NCBI GenBank assembly: GCA_963774445.1
Contig: CAVZFC010000032.1
Location: 434,001 to 498,000 of the forward strand
Length of the DNA stretch: 64,000 nt
Source of the DNA: CAVUQH01 sp963774445
GTDB taxonomy: Bacteria; Myxococcota_A; Polyangia; Haliangiales; Haliangiaceae
Direction: 5' to 3'
The position numbers and the translations under genes were made by a program. Every line of letters begins with the position of its first letter. Within the stretch, counting starts at the first letter, position 1. The notes under the pieces are model-generated. The model had not been told where the DNA came from and did not search any database. It saw nothing but the letters and a program-made list of their open reading frames with translations. Positions 47,479-56,707 of the stretch are shown here, piece by piece.

Positions 47479-48452
47479 CCTATCCGCTCCTGGATCGGCT
47501 TCCGCTCGACGACCTTCCGGCCGGCCAGGTCGCGCGGTTCTGGCTGAAGCTGGTCGAGGATGGCATCGCCCGCCCGGTGGCGGTCCCGGTGATGGTCGCG
47601 CGCGGCGCCCGCCCCGGCCCGGTGTTCGGCGTCACCGCGGCGGTGCACGGCAACGAGCTCAACGGCATCCCCACGATTCACCGCCTGCTGGCGGCCATCG
47701 ATCCGGCACCGCTCAAGGGCACCGTCATCGCCGTGCCGGTGGTCAACGTCTCCGGCTTCCTGCGCAATCAGCGCCTGTTCCACGACGACGCCGACCTCAA
47801 CCGGCTGTTTCCCGGCCGCGAGCACGGCAACAGCTCCGAGCTGTACGCCCACCGCTTCGTCGACCGGGTGCTGCGCCACCTGAACTATCTCGTCAACCTG
47901 CACACCGCCAGCTTCGGCCGGGCCAATTCGCTGTACGTACGCGCCGACATGACCAACCCGGTGACCGCGCGCATGGCCCGCCTGATCAGCCCGCAGATCA
48001 TCGTCCACAACACCGGCGCCGACGGCACCCTGCGCAGCGCCGCCGACGACCTGGGGATCCCGTCGATCACGGTCGAGGTCGGCGACCCGCTGCGCTTCCA
48101 GCGCGGGCTGGTGCGGTCGTCGCGCCTGGGCATCCAGGCAGTGCTCGACGACCTCGACATGTTCGACCACGACGAAGATCCGCCGATCGAGGAGACTATC
48201 GAGTGCGCGCGCTCGTACTGGGTCTACGCCCCCAGCGGCGGGCTGCTGCAGGTGTTGCCGGCGGTCGCCGAACGGGTGCGCACAGGCCAGCCGATCGCCC
48301 GCATGCACGACATGTTCGGCGGTTCCGTCGGCGAGGTGACGGCACCGGAGGACGGCGTGGTCGTCGGCAAGAGCACCAACCCGGTGGCGGAGTCGGGCGC
48401 GCGCATCCTCCACCTGGGGATCGAAGTCAGCGCAGATTCGCCGGCCCCGTAG
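47475..48452 (+). CDS. Succinylglutamate desuccinylase/aspartoacylase-family zinc hydrolase
   Basis: The 325-residue protein starts in an ATGA overlap with the ATP-grasp gene. Zinc-binding and catalytic stretches are AAVHGNELNGIPTI, DADLNRLFPGREH and LVNLHTASFGRANS, followed by SITVEVGDPLRF. The C-terminal part (YWVYAPSGGLLQVLPAVAER, GEVTAPEDGVVVGKSTNPVA) is the beta-rich lid domain. The enzymes hydrolyse N-acyl amino acids. With the ATP-grasp and C39-like genes it may remove or trim what the ligase adds. Confidence 0.9.
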   Translation: MTYPLLDRLPLDDLPAGQVARFWLKLVEDGIARPVAVPVMVARGARPGPVFGVTAAVHGNELNGIPTIHRLLAAIDPAPLKGTVIAVPVVNVSGFLRNQRLFHDDADLNRLFPGREHGNSSELYAHRFVDRVLRHLNYLVNLHTASFGRANSLYVRADMTNPVTARMARLISPQIIVHNTGADGTLRSAADDLGIPSITVEVGDPLRFQRGLVRSSRLGIQAVLDDLDMFDHDEDPPIEETIECARSYWVYAPSGGLLQVLPAVAERVRTGQPIARMHDMFGGSVGEVTAPEDGVVVGKSTNPVAESGARILHLGIEVSADSPAP

Positions 48453-48488
48453 AGCCGTCGACGAGCGCTCACATCGTATGCTCGCGTC

Positions 48489-49352
48489 GTGGGATTCTAC
48501 CCGCAGCCAAACGACTGGACCTGCGGTCCGTTCGCCCTCAAACACGCCCTGGTCGCCCTCGGCGTCATGGTCGACGAGGACGACGTGGCCCGCCTGGCGC
48601 GCACCCACTGGTGGTCGGGCACCGACGAGCTGCGCCTCGCCCAGGCCGCCCACGCCTACGACTGCGACCTCGACTACGTCCACAGCCTGGACCACGAGCG
48701 GGCGCGCAAGGCGCTGACCAGCCGTCTGGCCGCCCGCCAGCCGCTGCTCCTGTGCGTCGACGACTGGGGCCACTGGATCACGGTGCTGCAGCACCACCAG
48801 GGCAGCTTCGTCATCGTCGACTCGCTGCTCGACCCGGTCCTCAACATCGCCACCTGGGCGCAGCTAAGGCGTCGCTGGGTCTACCACGACACCGACTACG
48901 ACGAGCAAGAGCCGCCGACCATCTACGACTTCTACGCGGTCAAGCCGCGGTTTCGCGCGCCGATGCGCGCCGACTTCTCGCTGGCCCGGGTGCGCCACCT
49001 GCGGCGCCCCGAGAACCACGCCCTGGCGGTGCACTGGGACGAGTACCTGGCCGATCTCCTGGCCATCTGTCGCCCGCGGTCCAAGCGGATGGTCGAGCCG
49101 CTGTCGATGGCCGAGCTGCTCCGCCGCCATCAGGAGCTGATCGTCTCGCGCACCGTCTACTGGCACGGCGACGTCACCCCGGCGGCGGTCGCGCGCCTGT
49201 TGCGCAACTTCCGCTTCGTCGCCGAGACCTACGGTCTGGTCGTCCCCACGGCCGACCGCCGCCGCGCGCTGGCCGACATGTGCATCCTCACCACCCTGTG
49301 GGTGGCCTCCACCCGCGGCATCGGTCCGATGTACGGCGACGGCGGCGAGTAG
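48489..49352 (+). CDS. C39-like cysteine peptidase
   Basis: The start is GTG 48489, giving a 287-residue protein that opens VGFYPQPNDWTCGPFALKHA with the catalytic Cys. The His is in WGHWITVLQHHQGSFVIVD, followed by the Asp. The rest (RRHQELIVSRTVYWHGDVTP) is an extra helical domain. Papain-like C39 peptidases cut at double-glycine sites or hydrolyse isopeptides. There is no signal peptide. It is 36 bases downstream of the aspartoacylase-like gene, probably one operon. Confidence 0.82.
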   Translation: MGFYPQPNDWTCGPFALKHALVALGVMVDEDDVARLARTHWWSGTDELRLAQAAHAYDCDLDYVHSLDHERARKALTSRLAARQPLLLCVDDWGHWITVLQHHQGSFVIVDSLLDPVLNIATWAQLRRRWVYHDTDYDEQEPPTIYDFYAVKPRFRAPMRADFSLARVRHLRRPENHALAVHWDEYLADLLAICRPRSKRMVEPLSMAELLRRHQELIVSRTVYWHGDVTPAAVARLLRNFRFVAETYGLVVPTADRRRALADMCILTTLWVASTRGIGPMYGDGGE

Positions 49353-49365
49353 CGGCCCCGCGCCG

Positions 49366-49833
49366 TTACTTGCTGAGCACCTTACTGGCGCACTCGGCAA
49401 ACGGCGCGCACTCGTCCATCGGGAAGCACTGCTCGACCAGCCCTTTGCGCTGCTCCGGCGTCATGATGCCCGAGTTGTTGCACTGATCGAGGCAGTTCTC
49501 CTTGTGTTTCTCCAGCAGCTGCTCGCCGCTGATGCCATCTTTGGTGGCCAGGGCATCGGGATCGTTCTCCTCGGCATCCTTGCGCACGCAGTCGTTGAGC
49601 TTGACGCACAGATCCTCGCAGACCTCGGCCTGGCGCTGGCGCAGCCGCTTGAGCGCCGCGGCCTTTTCCTGCTCCGCCTTGTCGGGCGCGGGCGCGGGCG
49701 TGGCCTTGCTGTCGCCCGGGTCGTCGGCAGGCGGCTGCTTGCTGCCGCCGCAGGCCGCGGCCAGGAGGCCCAACGCCAGGACGAGAGCCGGCAGATGCGA
49801 TAGGATGCGCGAAGTGCGGTGGCTGGTCTGCAT
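49366..49833 (-). CDS. Cys-containing lipoprotein
   Basis: The start is ATG 49833 (MQTSHRTSRILSHLPALVLA, lipobox LLAAAC), giving 155 residues. The mature protein has a Pro/Asp linker, a coiled coil (KAEQEKAAALKRLRQRQAEV) and Cys pairs (CEDLCVKLNDC, CLDQCNNSG, CFPMDECAPFAEC). Function unknown. Its first 29 bases lie antisense over the start of the divergent lipoprotein gene; no later start codon is in frame before the signal peptide's hydrophobic part. Confidence 0.75.
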   Translation of the reverse strand: MQTSHRTSRILSHLPALVLALGLLAAACGGSKQPPADDPGDSKATPAPAPDKAEQEKAAALKRLRQRQAEVCEDLCVKLNDCVRKDAEENDPDALATKDGISGEQLLEKHKENCLDQCNNSGIMTPEQRKGLVEQCFPMDECAPFAECASKVLSK

Positions 49834-50203
49834 CACGTTCCTGACGGTGACACTGGGCGCCTGCGGCTGCAAGGGCAAGGGCGGCGGCAGCACCACGGAC
49901 AACGCCCGCAACGTCGATCCGGCGGCCTGTGACGCCCTGCGCGAGCGGGTCCACGGCCTGTACGCGGCGGCACCCGCGCCCGCGGACGAGAGCCCCGAGG
50001 CGGCCGCGCTGCGCCAGCAGGAGGTGGCCGACAATACCGAGATGGTGATGGTCGACTGCCGCCGCGATCCGGCCCGGGTGGCCCCGTGCGCCGAGAAGGC
50101 GCCGTCGGTCGCGGCGCTCGAGCGCGACTGTCTGCTGCCGCTCGACGACGACGGCAAGGCCGAGGGCGACTACTTCCGCGCCCGCGCCAAGCCTAGTAAG
50201 TGA
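49805..50203 (+). CDS. Small lipoprotein
   Basis: The start is ATG 49805 (MREVRWLVCITFLTVTLGAC), lipobox LGAC, giving 132 residues. The body has paired Cys (ACDALRERV, DCRRDPARVAPC, ERDCLLPL) and a helical pattern. The 5-prime end overlaps the divergent lipoprotein by 29 bases; the 3-prime end overlaps the apt gene by eleven bases. Function unknown. Confidence 0.75.
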   Translation: MREVRWLVCITFLTVTLGACGCKGKGGGSTTDNARNVDPAACDALRERVHGLYAAAPAPADESPEAAALRQQEVADNTEMVMVDCRRDPARVAPCAEKAPSVAALERDCLLPLDDDGKAEGDYFRARAKPSK

Positions 50204-50714
50204 GCAGCGACTCGATCGGCCGGTCGCCCAGGCGCTTGCGCCCCTCGAGGAAGCCGAGCTCGATGACGAAGGCGCAGCAGGCGACCTTGCCCCGGTGGAG
50301 CTCGATCAGCTCGGCGGTCGCCGAGGCGGTGCCGCCCGTGGCGATGAGGTCGTCGACGACCGCGTAGCGGACGCCGTCGCGAATGGCGTCGATGTGGATC
50401 TCGATCCGGTCCGAGCCGTATTCGAGGTCGTACGACAGCCCGTGGGTCTTGTACGGCAGCTTGCCCGGCTTGCGCACCAGCTCGAGGGGAAGCCCCATGC
50501 GCACCGCCAGTGCGGCGCCGAAGATGAAGCCGCGCGACTCGATCCCGACCAGCGCCTCGGCCTTGTGCGCCTGCAGCCGCTCGGCCAGCAGGTCGATGCA
50601 GACGCTGAACGCGGTGGCGTCGGCCAGTAGCGGGGTGATGTCCTTGAACAGGATGCCGGGCTTGGGGAAGTCGGGGACGTCGCGAATCCGGTTCTTGATG
50701 AGGTCGATGCTCAT
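50193..50714 (-). CDS. apt: Adenine phosphoribosyltransferase
   Basis: The start is ATG 50714, overlapping the surE stop (ATGA), giving 173 residues. It opens MSIDLIKNRIRDVPDFPKPG and has IESRGFIFGAALA, KLPYKTHGLSYDLEYG and the PRPP motif VVDDLIATGGTASATAEL. It makes AMP from adenine and PRPP. The order surE-apt is unusual but both act in purine nucleotide salvage. Confidence 0.95.
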   Translation of the reverse strand: MSIDLIKNRIRDVPDFPKPGILFKDITPLLADATAFSVCIDLLAERLQAHKAEALVGIESRGFIFGAALAVRMGLPLELVRKPGKLPYKTHGLSYDLEYGSDRIEIHIDAIRDGVRYAVVDDLIATGGTASATAELIELHRGKVACCAFVIELGFLEGRKRLGDRPIESLLTY

Positions 50715-51490
50715 TTTGCCCTCCTCAGGGTACCCGCCGCCTGATAGCCGGACACCGCGAACGCCGGCGGACCGGCCAGCAGGTCGTGATGGGTCAGGTC
50801 GAGATAGAGCGGCGTCACCGACACTCGACCCGAGTTGACCGCATGGCAGTCGGTGCCGGGCGGATTCTCCGCCGCGGCCACGCCACCGCCGATCCAGTAG
50901 TAACGCCGGCCGCGCGGGTCGCGGCGGTCGTCGACCACGTCGTGGTAGACGCGCTCCCCCAGCCGGGTCCACTCGTAGTCGCGGCCGATCTGGGCGGGGA
51001 AGTTGACGTTGAGCAGGCTCTTCTGCGGCTGGGGCGCCGCCAGCATCGCCTGCACCAGCGCGGCCATGAACGCCGTCGCCCGCTCGAGCTGGTCGGAGGC
51101 GCGCGGCGCCAGGGACAGCGCCACCGCCGGCGTGCCGCGCAGCGCGCCCTCGGCGGCGGCGGCCACGGTGCCGGAGTAGAAGACGTCGGCGCCCAGGTTG
51201 TAGCCGCGGTTGATGCCCGAGACCACCAGGTCGGGCGGCCGCGGCACGATCCGGTTCATCGCCACGTAGACGCAATCGACCGGGCTGCCGCTGACGGCAA
51301 AGCGGTTCCCGCCGCGATCGTCGACCCGCAGCGGCTTGTGCAGCGTGATGGAGTGCGACACCGCCGAGCGCTCGCGCTCCGGCGCCACGACGTAGAGCTC
51401 GACGCCGTCCAGGCCCTCGAGCGCCGCGGCGGTCGCCTCGAGGTACGGCGCGTCGATGCCGTCGTCGTTGGACAGAAGGATGAGGGGCAT
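50711..51490 (-). CDS. surE: 5'/3'-nucleotidase SurE
   Basis: The 259-residue protein starts MPLILLSNDDGIDAPYLEAT, with the metal-binding Asp pair, then VVAPERERSAVSHSITL, GSPVDCVYVAMNRI, and VVSGINRGYNLGADVFYSGT. These are the SurE signature regions; the length is normal. It dephosphorylates nucleoside monophosphates. It is translationally coupled to apt. Confidence 0.95.
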   Translation of the reverse strand: MPLILLSNDDGIDAPYLEATAAALEGLDGVELYVVAPERERSAVSHSITLHKPLRVDDRGGNRFAVSGSPVDCVYVAMNRIVPRPPDLVVSGINRGYNLGADVFYSGTVAAAAEGALRGTPAVALSLAPRASDQLERATAFMAALVQAMLAAPQPQKSLLNVNFPAQIGRDYEWTRLGERVYHDVVDDRRDPRGRRYYWIGGGVAAAENPPGTDCHAVNSGRVSVTPLYLDLTHHDLLAGPPAFAVSGYQAAGTLRRAK

Positions 51491-51510
51491 GACGATCCGC
51501 AGACTACAAA

Positions 51511-51544
51511 GAAAAACGGGGACGGCTCCAGCAGAGCCGCCCCC
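51511..51544 (-). terminator. Rho-independent terminator after tRNA-Pro
   Basis: On the minus strand, seven bases after the tRNA, GGGGCGGCTC, a short TGCTG loop and GAGCCGTCCCC form a strong stem with one mismatch, followed by GTTTTTCTTT. It stops 21 bases before the surE start. Confidence 0.85.
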
Positions 51545-51549
51545 ATCCC

Positions 51550-51624
<75 letters not shown>

Positions 51625-51641
51625 GGACGAAGTTTGTTAGC

Positions 51642-52013
51642 TCACTCCTCGACCAGCCGCAAGAGCTCTTCGGCTTCCTTTCGCACGGCATCGAGGATGG
51701 CGCGCGTTCGCGCCGAAACCTGCCCCGCTTCGGGCTTGCTCGACGCCGACAATCGCTTGCGCGCACCGGCGATGGTGAACTTGCTCTCGTAGAGCAGGTC
51801 GCGGATGCGCAGGACCTCCTCGACGTCGCGCCGCGAGTAGGTCCGCCGGCCGGATTTGCCCTTCGCCGGGGCCAGGCTGGGAAACTCCGTCTCCCAGAAG
51901 CGGAGAACGTACGCCTCCACCCCGGCGACCTCGGCGACCTCGCCGATCCGAAAGTACTGCTTGTCGGGAATCCGCGGATCCGCGGCCCCGCTCGCGCGTC
52001 GCCTTTTGGCCAT
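51642..52013 (-). CDS. MerR-family transcriptional regulator
   Basis: The 123-residue protein has the MerR helix-turn-helix (YFRIGEVAEVAGVEAYVLRF, WETEFPSLAPAKGKSGRRTY) and coiled coil (VEEVLRIRDLLYESKFTIAG). The ligand-binding domain is short, so the inducer is not apparent. A MerR gene after ihfA at the end of the pheST operon is a well-known arrangement. Confidence 0.92.
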   Translation of the reverse strand: MAKRRRASGAADPRIPDKQYFRIGEVAEVAGVEAYVLRFWETEFPSLAPAKGKSGRRTYSRRDVEEVLRIRDLLYESKFTIAGARKRLSASSKPEAGQVSARTRAILDAVRKEAEELLRLVEE

Positions 52014-52040
52014 TGGGCCCCAGCGGGCCGCCCGGCCCCG

Positions 52041-52343
52041 CTACTGCGGGATCGGCTGTCCGTTTAGTGCGTTTTTAAGTACCTGGCTGGGCTTGAAGGT
52101 CAGAACTCGACGCGCGGAAATCGTAATTTCTTCGCCGGTCTGCGGATTTCGCCCGATTCGGGCTTTCTTCTCGCGGACCACGAAGTTCCCGAACCCCGAG
52201 ATCTTGATCTTCTCGCCCTCTTCCAGGGTTGACTTGATGGTGTTGAATACCGTCTCAACGATTTCGGCGGCTTCCTTCTTGGAAACCCCACCCACCTTCT
52301 CATAGACGGCTTCGATGATGTCGGCCTTGGTCATTGTCGCCAT
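52041..52343 (-). CDS. ihfA: Integration host factor subunit alpha
   Basis: The protein is 100 residues from ATG 52343, or 97 from MTKADIIEAV at 52334. It has KISGFGNFVVREKKARIGRN and PQTGEEITISARRVLTFKPS, the HU/IHF family core. Its position after pheST, as in Escherichia coli, marks it as IHF-alpha rather than HU. It bends DNA. Confidence 0.94.
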   Translation of the reverse strand: MATMTKADIIEAVYEKVGGVSKKEAAEIVETVFNTIKSTLEEGEKIKISGFGNFVVREKKARIGRNPQTGEEITISARRVLTFKPSQVLKNALNGQPIPQ

Positions 52344-52456
52344 CCTCCGCGCTCCTCGAGCTCCGCGGTTGAGTCCGGGACCAATAACTCCGCGACGTTA
52401 CCACAGGGGGCTGACATTCTGCACCCACGAAGTGTCGGAAATCCCGAGGAACCTGG

Positions 52457-54888
52457 TTAGCGGCGCTCGGCGCCGAGGGTTTCGAGCAGTGTTCGACACG
52501 ATCGCCTCGTGCGCCTTGTTGACCTCGACGTCGGTCAAAGTTCTTTCGGAAGATCGGTAGGTTACGGACCAAAGCATCCCCTTCTTGCCAGTCGGCACAT
52601 AGGCAGGATCACGGAAATCCTCGAGCACATTCACCCGCTCTACGAGGGGCTCTTCGACCTGCGAAATAATCTCACCGACCCGCCCCGCCGGGACCTCGGC
52701 GTCCACGAAAAAGGAAACATCCCGGGTCACCGCCGGATAGCGCGCGATCCCGGACATTTGCGCCGGGGCCAGCGGCGGGACCGCCGCCAGCTCCAGCTCG
52801 AAGGCGAAACAGGGCACGTCGATCTCGAACGCGGTGCGGGTCTCGGGGTGGACCTCGCCCACGTGGCCCAGGAGCTGGTCGCCCAGCATCGCCCGGGCGG
52901 TAACCCCCGGGTGGAGATACGGCACCTCGCCCGTGGCGGCAAAGCGGACCTGGACCGCCCGGGCGCCGAGCAGCGCGTCCAGCAGCCGCTCGAGGATCCC
53001 CTTGGCGTGGAACAGGTCGACCGGCTCGCCCGGGCGAAGCCACCCGGCCCTCCGGCCCGCCACGACCCCGGTGATCTGAACCGGCTCGTCCGGCTGCTCG
53101 CCCTCGCCGCGGGGCAGAAAGACGCTGCCGATCTCGAACAGCCCGACGTCGGGCACGTCGTACTTCAGGTTGCGCGCCACCGCCCCGAGCAGGTTGCACA
53201 GGAGCGACGTGCGCATCACCGACTGTTCGACGCTCATCGGGTTGACCAGCACCAGCGGGCGGGCCCGCCGGTTCGACTGCGCCGAGGCGGAGCGCCTCGA
53301 CCCGCGCCGGCGAGGTGAAGCCGAAGGTGATCGCCTCGGACAGCCCTGCCCCGACCAGTGCGCGACGGGCCACGATCGGCCGCGCATCGCCCCGGCCGGA
53401 CGGCGTGACCGCGTTCTGCGGCAGCGTCGCCGGCACCTTGTCGTAGCCGTGAAGCCGGATCACATCCTCGATCAGGTTGACCTCGCGCGACAGGTCCGGC
53501 CGCCAGCTCGGACAGGTCACCGACAGGGTGTCGTCGTCGGTCGCCCGGCAGTCCAGCCCCAGGCGGCCGAGCACGGCGGCGACGGTGTCGCGGCTCATCG
53601 ACACGCCGGTGAGCGCGCTCGAGCGGCTGGCGCGCAGGGTGACCTGCCGCGCCCGGACCGGCCGCGGGTAGACGTTGACGGCGCCGCGCGCGACGCGGCC
53701 GCCGCCCAGCCGGGCCAGGAGCTCGGCCGCGCGCCGCGACGCGCGGTCGGCCAGCTCCGGGTCGACCTGGCGCTCGAAGCGATGGGACGACTCCGAGTGC
53801 AGGCCCAGCCGCCGCGCGGTGCGACGGACGACGATCGGCGCAAAGCTGGCCGCCTCGAGCAGGACCCGCGTGGTCTCTCCCGTGACCTCGCTCTCGAGCC
53901 CGCCCATGACGCCGGCCAGCGCCACCGGGCCGTCGCCGTCGCAGATGAGCAGGTCGCCCGCGGTCAGCGTGCGCTCGATGTCGTCCAGGGTCTTCATCCG
54001 CTCGCCCTCGGCGGCGCGGCGGACGACGATGCGATGGCCGCGCACGGCGCCGTAATCGAAGACGTGTAGCGGCTGCCCCAGCTCGAACATGACGTAGTTG
54101 GTGACGTTGACCAGGTTGGACAGCGGGCGCACGCCGACGCCGCGCAGGCGGGCGCGCATCCACTCGGGCGAGCGGCCCACGGTGACGCCGTCGATCACGC
54201 GCGCGATGTAGCGGCCGCAGGCGTCGCCGTCTTCGATCGACACCTCGGCCAGCGAGGCCGCCTCCAGGTCGCCGATCAGCTCGCCGGGCAGCTCGGGTGC
54301 CGGCCGCAGGCGTCCGCCGACGGCGGCGCACAGCTCGCGCGCCAGGCCCAGGTGGCCGAGGCAGTCGGGGCGATTGGCGGGCACGGCGACCTCGAAGATC
54401 ACGTCGCGCAGACCGAGGGAGACGCCCGCGTCCGAGCCCAACGGCACACCGTGGTCGGCGGCGCCCAGGACGATGATGCCGTCGTGGTCCTCGCCCAGCC
54501 CCAGCTCTTTCTCCGAGCAGATCATGCCCGCCGACTCGACGCCGCGGATGGCCCGCTTGCCCAGCTCCAGGCCGCCGGGCAGGACCGCGCCCGGCCGCGC
54601 CCACAAGACGCGGCCGCCCGGCTCCGGGACGTTGGGCGCGCCGCAGACCACCTCGGTGGTTGCGCCGCCCGGCTCGACCCGCAGGTCGCACAGGGTCAGG
54701 TGATCGGAGTTGGGGTGCGGGCGCTTGGCCGCGACCTCGGCGACGACCACGCCGCGGAAGTCGTGGCCGACCTGTTCCGTGCCTTCGACCTCCAGGCCGG
54801 CGGCGGTGAGCGCACGGGCGCCCTCCTCGGCCGAGACCTCGCGGTCGAGCTCCACCAGATCGAGTAGCCAGGACCAGACGACGCGCAT
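52457..54888 (-). CDS. pheT: Phenylalanyl-tRNA synthetase beta subunit, two frameshifts
   Basis: It starts at ATG 54888, overlapping the pheS stop (TGATG): MRVVWSWLLDLVELDREVSA. The tRNA-binding, B3/B4 editing (EVEGTEQVGHDFRG, GRVLWARPGA) and B5 parts read in one frame to about 53275. The core then continues one frame over (LVLVNPMSVEQSVMRTSLLC) with the FDX-ACB domain (RYPAVTRDVSFFVDAEVPAG). Two extra bases explain this: GTTCGAC at 53271-53277 (corrected LGAVDRRARPLVLVNP) and GTTCGAC at 52491-52497 (corrected HEAIVSTLLETLGAERR, stop at 52457). The corrected length is 809 residues, normal for PheT. The uncorrected frame would run on to 52398. Confidence 0.93.
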
Positions 54889-55923
54889 CAGAACTGCCTC
54901 AGGAAGCGGAGGTCACCCTCGTAGTAGAATTTGATGTCGTTGACGTTGTGCCGGAGCATCGCCATCCGCTCCAGGCCCATGCCGAAGGCAAACCCGGTCA
55001 CCGCCTCGGCGTCGTAGCCGACGTGGCCGAACACTTCCGGATCGACCATGCCGCTGCCGCCGATCTCGACCCAACCGGTGCCCTTGCAGATGCGGCAGCC
55101 CGAACCGGTGCCGGCGCAGAAGACGCACTGCATGTTCGACCTCGGCGCCCGGCTCGACGAACGGGAAGTAGCTGGGGCGGAAGCGGATCTCCAGCGCCTT
55201 GCCGAAGAAGCGGCGGACGAAGTGGAGCAGCACCCCCTTGAGGTCGCTGAAGCGGACGTTGGTGTCCACCAGCAGGCCCTCGACCTGGGTGAACACCGGG
55301 CTGTGGGTGGGGTCGTCGTCGCGGCGGTAGACCACGCCCGGGGCGATGATCTTGACCGGCGGCTTCTGCGCCTGCATGACCCGGATCTGCACCGGGCTGG
55401 TGTGGGTGCGCAGGACGATGTCGTCGGACACATAGAAGGTGTCCTGCTCGTCGCGGGCCGGGTGATCCTTGTGCAGCGCCAGCGCCTCGAAGTTGTGGAA
55501 GTCGGTCTCGACCTGCGGCCCTTCGGCGACCTCGAAGCCGAGCTCGGCGAAGATCTCGACCACCTCGGCGCGCACCTGCGACAGGATGTGCACGTGCCCC
55601 TGGGGGCTGTCGCGGCCGGGCAGCGTGACGTTGACGACGCGGGCCAGGTCAGCGGCGCGCGCGGCGCCTTCCAGATCGGCCAGCTTGCGGTTGACGGCGG
55701 CGGTGATCCGGTTCTTGACCTGGTTGAAGGCGGCGCCGACGTCCTTGCGCGACTCGGGCGGCATCTTGCCCATCAGCTTCATCAGCTGGGACACCTTGCC
55801 CTTCTTGCCCAGGAACTGGGCCTGGGCGGCGCGGAGCTCTTGCTCGTCGGAGAGTGGCGCCACGAGGGCGTCGAACTCGCCACCCAGGGTTTCGATCTGT
55901 TGGATGAGGTCGTCTGGTGACAT
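54888..55923 (-). CDS. pheS: Phenylalanyl-tRNA synthetase alpha subunit, one frameshift
   Basis: It starts at ATG 55923 (MSPDDLIQQIETLGGEFDAL). The N-terminal coiled coil and class II catalytic domain (GFEVAEGPQVETDFHNFEAL, HPARDEQDTFYVSDDIVLRT, RFRPSYFPFVEPGAEV) read in one frame; the rest (CVFCAGTGSGCRICKGTGWV, GFAFGMGLERMAMLRHNVND) reads in another. GTTCGAC at 55134-55140 carries one extra T; removing it gives EPGAEVDMQCVFC and 344 residues. It aminoacylates tRNA-Phe with PheT. Confidence 0.94.
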
Positions 55924-55957
55924 GAGCGTGGGGGAGGATATACGAGGTCAGAAAACG

Positions 55958-55994
55958 AAAACGCCCGGAAGGCCGCTTGGCCCCCGGGCGTTTT
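55958..55994 (-). terminator. Rho-independent terminator/attenuator between rplT and pheS
   Basis: On the minus strand AAAACGCCCGG (55994-55984) pairs with CCGGGCGTTTT (55968-55958) around a GGGCCAAGCGGCC-containing loop and is followed by CGTTTTC. It lies wholly in the 91-base gap between rplT and pheS. It can end infC-rpmI-rplT transcripts or act as an attenuator for pheST. No Phe-rich leader peptide precedes it. Confidence 0.82.
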
Positions 55995-56014
55995 GCGAAT
56001 GAGGTGGGCTGGCT

Positions 56015-56371
56015 CTAGCCCTGCGCGCCGGTGGCCGTCTGCACGACGGCCTTAAACGACGCGGGGTCGCTGATGGCGAGCTCGCTGAGCATCTTGCGGT
56101 TGAGATCGATGCCGTTCTGCTTCATGGCGCCCATCAGGCGCGAGTAGCTGACGCCGAGCGGGCGCACGGCGGCGTTGATACGGGTGATCCAGAGCCCACG
56201 GAACTCGCGCTTGCGCTCGCGGCGCGCGCGGTACATGTGCATCCAGGCGTGCTGAACCGCCTCGTTGGCTACGCCGTGGCAGCTGGAACGCTTGCCGCGG
56301 AAGCCCTTGGCCGCCTTGAGGATGCGGTTGCGGCGGCGGCGAGCCTTGAAACCTCTTTTTGCGCGGGGCAT
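56015..56371 (-). CDS. rplT: 50S ribosomal protein L20
   Basis: The 118-residue protein starts MPRAKRGFKARRRRNRILKA and has GFRGKRSSCHGVANEAVQHA, WITRINAAVRPLGVSYS and LNRKMLSELAISDPASF. These are standard L20 sequences and the length is typical. Follows rpmI in the infC-rpmI-rplT order. In many bacteria L20 represses its own operon by binding the mRNA. Confidence 0.97.
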   Translation of the reverse strand: MPRAKRGFKARRRRNRILKAAKGFRGKRSSCHGVANEAVQHAWMHMYRARRERKREFRGLWITRINAAVRPLGVSYSRLMGAMKQNGIDLNRKMLSELAISDPASFKAVVQTATGAQG

Positions 56372-56385
56372 TTCGTCTCTCCTAC

Positions 56386-56583
56386 CTAGGCGTACGGCAG
56401 CATGGCGCGGATCTGGTCATGATTGGTCTCATGCACCATGGCGGTTCCGCGGAGCTGGCGCTTGCGCTTCTGCGCCTTGCGGGTGAGCAGGTGGCGCTTG
56501 CCCTTTTGGCTGCGCTTGAACTTCCCGGCGCCATTGGCCCTGAATCGCTTCTTGGCACCGGTCTTTGATTTCATCTTGGGCAT
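56386..56583 (-). CDS. rpmI: 50S ribosomal protein L35
   Basis: The start is ATG 56583 (MPKMKSKTGAKKRFRANGAG), 65 residues; the longer frame above it has no support. Later parts are KFKRSQKGKRHLLTRKAQKR and LRGTAMVHETNHDQI. It is a standard L35 between infC and rplT. Confidence 0.96.
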   Translation of the reverse strand: MPKMKSKTGAKKRFRANGAGKFKRSQKGKRHLLTRKAQKRKRQLRGTAMVHETNHDQIRAMLPYA

Positions 56584-56707
56584 AGGTCCCAGTCCATTCT
56601 CGTAGTGCGAGGGGCGGTAATGTACCGATCGCGCTGGTGAGCGCAAGAGGTTTTCGCAAAAAGATCCGCGCCTGTGGGCGCCCCGCCCGGGGCGAAACGC
56701 CCCGGGA

